Assembly: GCA_029721435.1 (NCBI GenBank)
Contig: CM056587.1
Span: 18,112,667-18,176,666 of the forward strand
Direction: 5' to 3'
DNA: 64,000 nt
Source: Gymnothorax reevesii
Lineage: Eukaryota; Chordata; Actinopteri; Anguilliformes; Muraenidae
The translations under genes were made by a program, and so were the position numbers. Positions 60,300 through 64,000 of this stretch are shown here, piece by piece. The notes below the pieces were generated by a model. That model ran no database searches. It was given only the letters and a program-made list of their open reading frames with translations, and was not told the origin of the DNA. The first letter of the stretch is position 1, and every line of letters begins with the position of its first letter.

Positions 60300-62073
60300 A
60301 AAGTGTCCTGTGATATCTGGTGCCAAGTCCTTCATTGCATTCAAATTAATTATGTCGCATGGAGGAGCCACGATGGATTGGGGTTATTTTTCCAGCACAT
60401 CTCACCAATGCTCGATCAAACTGAGAAATGAGAAACAGAGGCCAAGTCAACACAGAGACCTCTTTGTTATTTCCCTCAAGCCATTCCTGAACAATTTTTG
60501 TAGTGTGGCAGGTTGTATTATCCTATCGTAAACGGTTACTTCCATCAGGGAACTCTCTTGCCATGAAACGGTCTTCAACAATGTTTAGGTCAGTGGTTCA
60601 TGTTAATGTAACATCCTCATGAGAGCCAGGACCCAAGGTTTCCCAGCGGAACGTTGCCCAGAGCGTCACACAGCCTCTGCTGCCCTGCCTTCTTCCCACA
60701 GTCCATCCAGGTGCCACGTCTTCCCCCAGATAAAAAAGACACACTCACTCGACCCTCTACGTGATCTAAAATAAAACACAATTCGCCTCTTTCCGTTGCT
60801 CCATGATACAGTTCTGCCACCCACATTCTCATTGTCGATGCTTTCGGTGGTGGAGAGAGGTGAGCACGCACTCTGTAACCAGTAAGCAGTTACGCAGCCC
60901 CACACGCAGCAAGCTGCAATGCACTGTGTCCTGGCACCCTCCTATCAAAGCAGAATTATTTATATATTTATTTATTTCGCCCGATTGAGCTACAGGTGCT
61001 CTTTAGCGGGAAAGAACCAAACATGCTAAGCAGCTTTCTCCATGCACATCAATGAGCCTTGGACACCCATGACTCTGTCACCATGGTTACCGGCCCTGCC
61101 TTACTCCACTGTAAGAAGATACAAGAGTCTCTTAACAGAGAGTTGCAAGAGGAGGACTGCAGAAAATCTTGTCATGTGACTAATGGAGCCAAGTTCTTTC
61201 CATCCTGTTAACGGGAGCTGTTGTTTGAATATGAGTGAGTTATTGCCCATAGTACTGTTTCTGAAATCTGTCTTAAAAAATTAGTCAGGATAATATGTTG
61301 CTGTGCCGGTAGGTACAACAGTAGGTCAGAGAAATATAATACAAGGTAACCCTTAGTTTTGCTAATTATGGGAACTGCCCTCTTTTATAAACCTAGTAAA
61401 AATAAGTCTAAAAGATGGTATGAGATGGAAAGCATCATAAGAGTCGTTTGTCAAATGATTGTGTAAAAGACAAAAAAATTGCCATAAAACAACCAAAATA
61501 ATTGTGAACAAAGGCAGAGGAAACATGTTTAAAGGCTTTTCTATTGGGAGAAACAGCATAAAAATGACAGAATGCTTTTCAAGAAGAAGGGCTAAGATGT
61601 ATTACACCTTTCCTGCTCAATCCATTTTGCCTTTTCTCATATCAGAACATTTTCCCCTCTATTGCTTATTGATTCCATTGCTTGCTGGATTTTTTTTTTT
61701 TTTTGTGGCCAAAATGAATGTTTCCACATTATAAAAAAGTGAAAAGAACAGGAAAAACCTCATGATTTGCCTCCTTATCGGAACAAAAAATATCCCACCA
61801 GGATTTGCTCGCAAGGACAGTACACCCTATTCACATGGCCGCAGGTCAGTGCACGCCCAGCTTTGAATGAGCGCTTTCGCGCAATGGAAACAAAATGGCA
61901 TCAAATCTCAAGTTTTCACCACTATTTATATTAAGGGACTCTAATGAATATAAACCACTGCGTACTAGGGACATCCCACAAGACCAATCATTTTGGGAGA
62001 TGCTCTGACCCCTTTGTCTAGCCATTGCACTTTGGCCCTTGTCAAAGTCAGTCAGATCCACTCGCTTGCCCAT
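60300..62073 (-). pseudogene. Tc1-like transposase pseudogene
   Basis: The start MGKR is followed by a helix-turn-helix-like segment (DLTDFDKGQSAMARQRGQSI), after which the frame is lost. The remaining two thirds resume beyond the nested insertion with many stops and shifts. It would have catalysed cut-and-paste transposition at TA dinucleotides through a DDE domain. It cannot now make a functional protein. Confidence 0.75.
61113..61945. mobile_element. Insertion nested in the Tc1-like element
   Basis: About 830 bp that interrupts the transposase region. AGAGTCTCTTAA near its left edge (61124-61135) and TTAAGGGACTCT near its right edge (61931-61942) are inverted with one mismatch, suggesting a small TIR element. 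The exact borders and target duplication are uncertain. The interior is AT-rich and has no recognised gene. Confidence 0.45.
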
Positions 62074-62720
62074 TTTTCCAGCAGCCAACCAATCAACTTT
62101 TAAGAACTGACAGTTCACTTGCTGCCTTATATGTCCCACCTTTGAGAGGGGCGGTGGCAATGATTTAATTGTTATTCATGTCACCAGCTAGTGGTTTCAA
62201 TGTTTTGACTGATCAGCGCACACGTACAGCAGTTGACAGAGCGATAGAGGAACTGAAGTACTCTTGGTCGAATGTACTGTGAGTAACCGAGTGCAAAATT
62301 AATGAAGCACAGCACTTCACAGAGTGCTTCACTATTCAGTAAATTTATAATAAGTTGTCCAATGTATCTATATAGTTTGTGACATCATTTTTACCTCTGC
62401 CCCAGTACAAACACACTAACACACATACACAAACAAAAGTACAAACACACATCACCTTCTGACAAGCTGCTTTGTGAGGCTTGCTGCTTAGTACCCATTA
62501 ATACTAGAGTTAATTTCACTTCTTACAATATTCATCAAATAGCAAATGTTCATATCATTTTCTGTGTGATTCTTATAGCTGTTCTGAGAAGGATTCTCCA
62601 CAGAATTCTCAGCAGACTCTGTATCCTCTTCCAGAGCAGAAATGAGCACGAAGGCCATGGACAGTGTGCGCTGGCAGCGATGAGTCATTACTGCTCCAAC
62701 ACAGGACTACAGAAGTAAAG

Positions 62721-63036
62721 GGTGGGTGGCACGGTGGCACAGTGGGTAGCTCTACTGCCTCACAGCAAGAAGGTCATGGCTTCAAATCTGGCCTGGGGCC
62801 TTTCTGTCCTCCAGTTTCCCCCACCCACAAAAATATGCAATATAGGAACACCCCTGTATGGCTGTGTGCAAATGGTTGGTGGTGGTCGGAGCCATGCCTC
62901 TGTCAGCCTGCCCCAGGACAGCTGTGGCTACAAAAAAGTAATTTACCACCATCAGAGCGTGAATGAATGATGTATCCATTGTGAAGCGTCTTTGAGTGCC
63001 CAGAAAAGTGCTACATAAAACGGATGCATTATTATT
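62721..63036 (+). repeat. tRNA-derived SINE, near full length
   Basis: The head GGTGGCACGGTGGCACAGTG + GGTAGCTCTACTGCCTCACA contains an A-box-like stretch, and GGCTTCAAATCTGG is a decayed B-box. The tail TGTGAAGCGTCTTTGAGTGC + AGTGCTACATAAAACGGATGC ends ATTATTATT. The tail resembles L2-type LINE ends, which explains mobilisation. Confidence 0.75.
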
Positions 63037-64000
63037 TTGGTGGTGAGGAAAAGAAAATGTAAATGTAACTGCAATTTAGGGGCCAATTATCATTTTTGGC
63101 TCACATAGTGTGTAAGTATACTGATGTATTTTCTTACTGAAAGGAGATTGATATTTAAAATACTCAAATATTTGAATATAAACCTATTGGCATATGAGTT
63201 AGCCCCAGTTACGTCGACAGTTATGCGTATACAAACACTATCTGGCGTGTATTTATGTACAGTATGTGCTTTATATACTAAAAATACATTGTTAATTTCA
63301 TGGCACACAAGCATTGATCCTTAAGCAACTGCAAATATTTACATGCTTTAATAAACTGTATATTCGGCAAGGACGGAGAAGTGAAATGATATAATTGAGT
63401 AGAAACGTCTCATAGAACTGCAGCAAACATATGAAAACCACAATTTCCTTCGTTCCAATAAACAACACGAGTTATGCATGCGGAGAGATGTGTTTAATAA
63501 ACAGTCTCTGGAATAGAATCTGTGGCACTAACTCTCATGCTCCTCATTATGCTGGGTTTGGGGGTGAGAATCCTTATTCCGCGATCAGATTGTTTCCTAT
63601 GGAGAGAACTAAAACGGCACGACTAATAAAGCACTGGTAAATAATGCCGCATATTAAAAAGGACAGAAAAACAAAGCCCTAAATCAAGTTTACAGCACAA
63701 GGAATTGAACTCGTTTTTGTGTCCCCCCTTTACCGAAGAGGTGCGTATTTTATCACGCGTCAATAAAATGAAAAAGACGAGGCGGACATCAGAAGCAAGG
63801 GGAGGTTTCAGAAATCGGCGCATATAAGCGAGTTTATTGGACAACTGCGCGAGTAGCCCTGGTAATGACCTCACCGCTGGAGAATGCGGTTTCGCCATTT
63901 GCCCAAAGTGAAGGAGGAAAATACCAGCTTATTATTCCAGTCGGTATCCGAGATCGGCGGGATCCTGCGCCATTGCGAAAGGCAGTGTTCCAGCGGGGTT
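63037..64000. other. Window end; CpG richer toward the edge
   Basis: AT-rich to about 63550, then increasingly CpG-rich. On the minus strand an ATG at 63898 opens eight codons that reach a GTGAGG donor in phase 0 (63875/63874), formally compatible with the ARHGAP6 acceptor at 11676. With so few residues this cannot be called an exon. Confidence 0.3.

Larger units (their letters stand above)
60210..62226 (-). mobile_element. Tc1-like DNA transposon, split by an insertion
   Basis: The left end CAGATCTGCCACAACATTAA + AACCAC and the inverted right end CTGATCAGTCAAAACATTGA + AACCAC are imperfect inverted repeats next to TA. The interior is a decayed transposase on the minus strand: N-terminus at 62073 (MGKRVDLTDFDKGQSAMARQ), C-terminal region across about 61110-60300. 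The coding region is cut between about 61113 and 61945 by about 830 bp of unrelated sequence. The family is one I recognise as very common in fish genomes. Confidence 0.8.

Overview
The window reads as intronic DNA of a ray-finned fish. No prokaryotic gene organisation is visible. Coding sequence consists of short exons with GT/AG splice sites, and the rest is packed with fish-type repeats: Tc1-like transposons, tRNA-derived SINEs, an L2-type LINE end, MITEs and CA/GT microsatellites. Gene and repeat-family identities rest on my recognition of protein and consensus sequences; no database search was run.

Host gene. Three consecutive minus-strand exons (11675-11516, 3611-3540, 828-569) encode a peptide closely matching the region of the Rho GTPase-activating protein ARHGAP6 that lies N-terminal to its RhoGAP domain. 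Splice phases join as 0/1, 1/1 and 1/0, with GT/AG at every junction. The RhoGAP domain itself must lie left of position 1. A candidate short first exon (55749-55708, minus) ends in phase 0 at a strong donor next to a CpG-rich patch with a GC box, and would splice in frame to 11675. If so, most of the window (11676-55707) is one 44-kb intron. Two splice sites are tandemly duplicated in frame-preserving units: the acceptor of the 72-bp exon (42-bp unit, six copies) and the donor of the 260-bp exon (60-bp unit, two copies). These are the most unusual host-gene features here.

Mobile DNA. A complete Ty3/gypsy-class LTR retrotransposon (12592-18649, minus) sits in that intron. It has two 497-bp LTRs that I read as identical, a 4-bp target duplication and a single open Gag-Pol frame of 1604 codons. 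Integrase precedes reverse transcriptase, the hallmark of the Gmr1-like group. Its Gag carries a SAP-like N-terminus, a long charged helix and a SCAN-like capsid. Its primer-binding site looks like a tRNA-Pro site with a 3-nt insertion.

Other mobile DNA, left to right: a small MITE (11125-11423) and Tc1 remnants (10656, 25615, 53975); a 600-bp TTAA-flanked element (27650-28249); an AT-palindrome-rich TIR element carrying a SINE piece (29032-30717); a Tc1/mariner-type element (31761-32991) hosting a SINE and an inverted repeat; a 207-bp MITE (36911-37117); an L2-type LINE 3' end (41073-41335); an inverted-repeat element with hammerhead-like cores in both arms, perhaps Penelope-related (46746-47911); SINE and MITE pieces (39372, 57130, 57276, 62721, 30750); and a broken Tc1-like transposon with a nested insertion (60210-62226).

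The long stretches between these hold nothing I can name beyond AT-rich intronic sequence and simple repeats.
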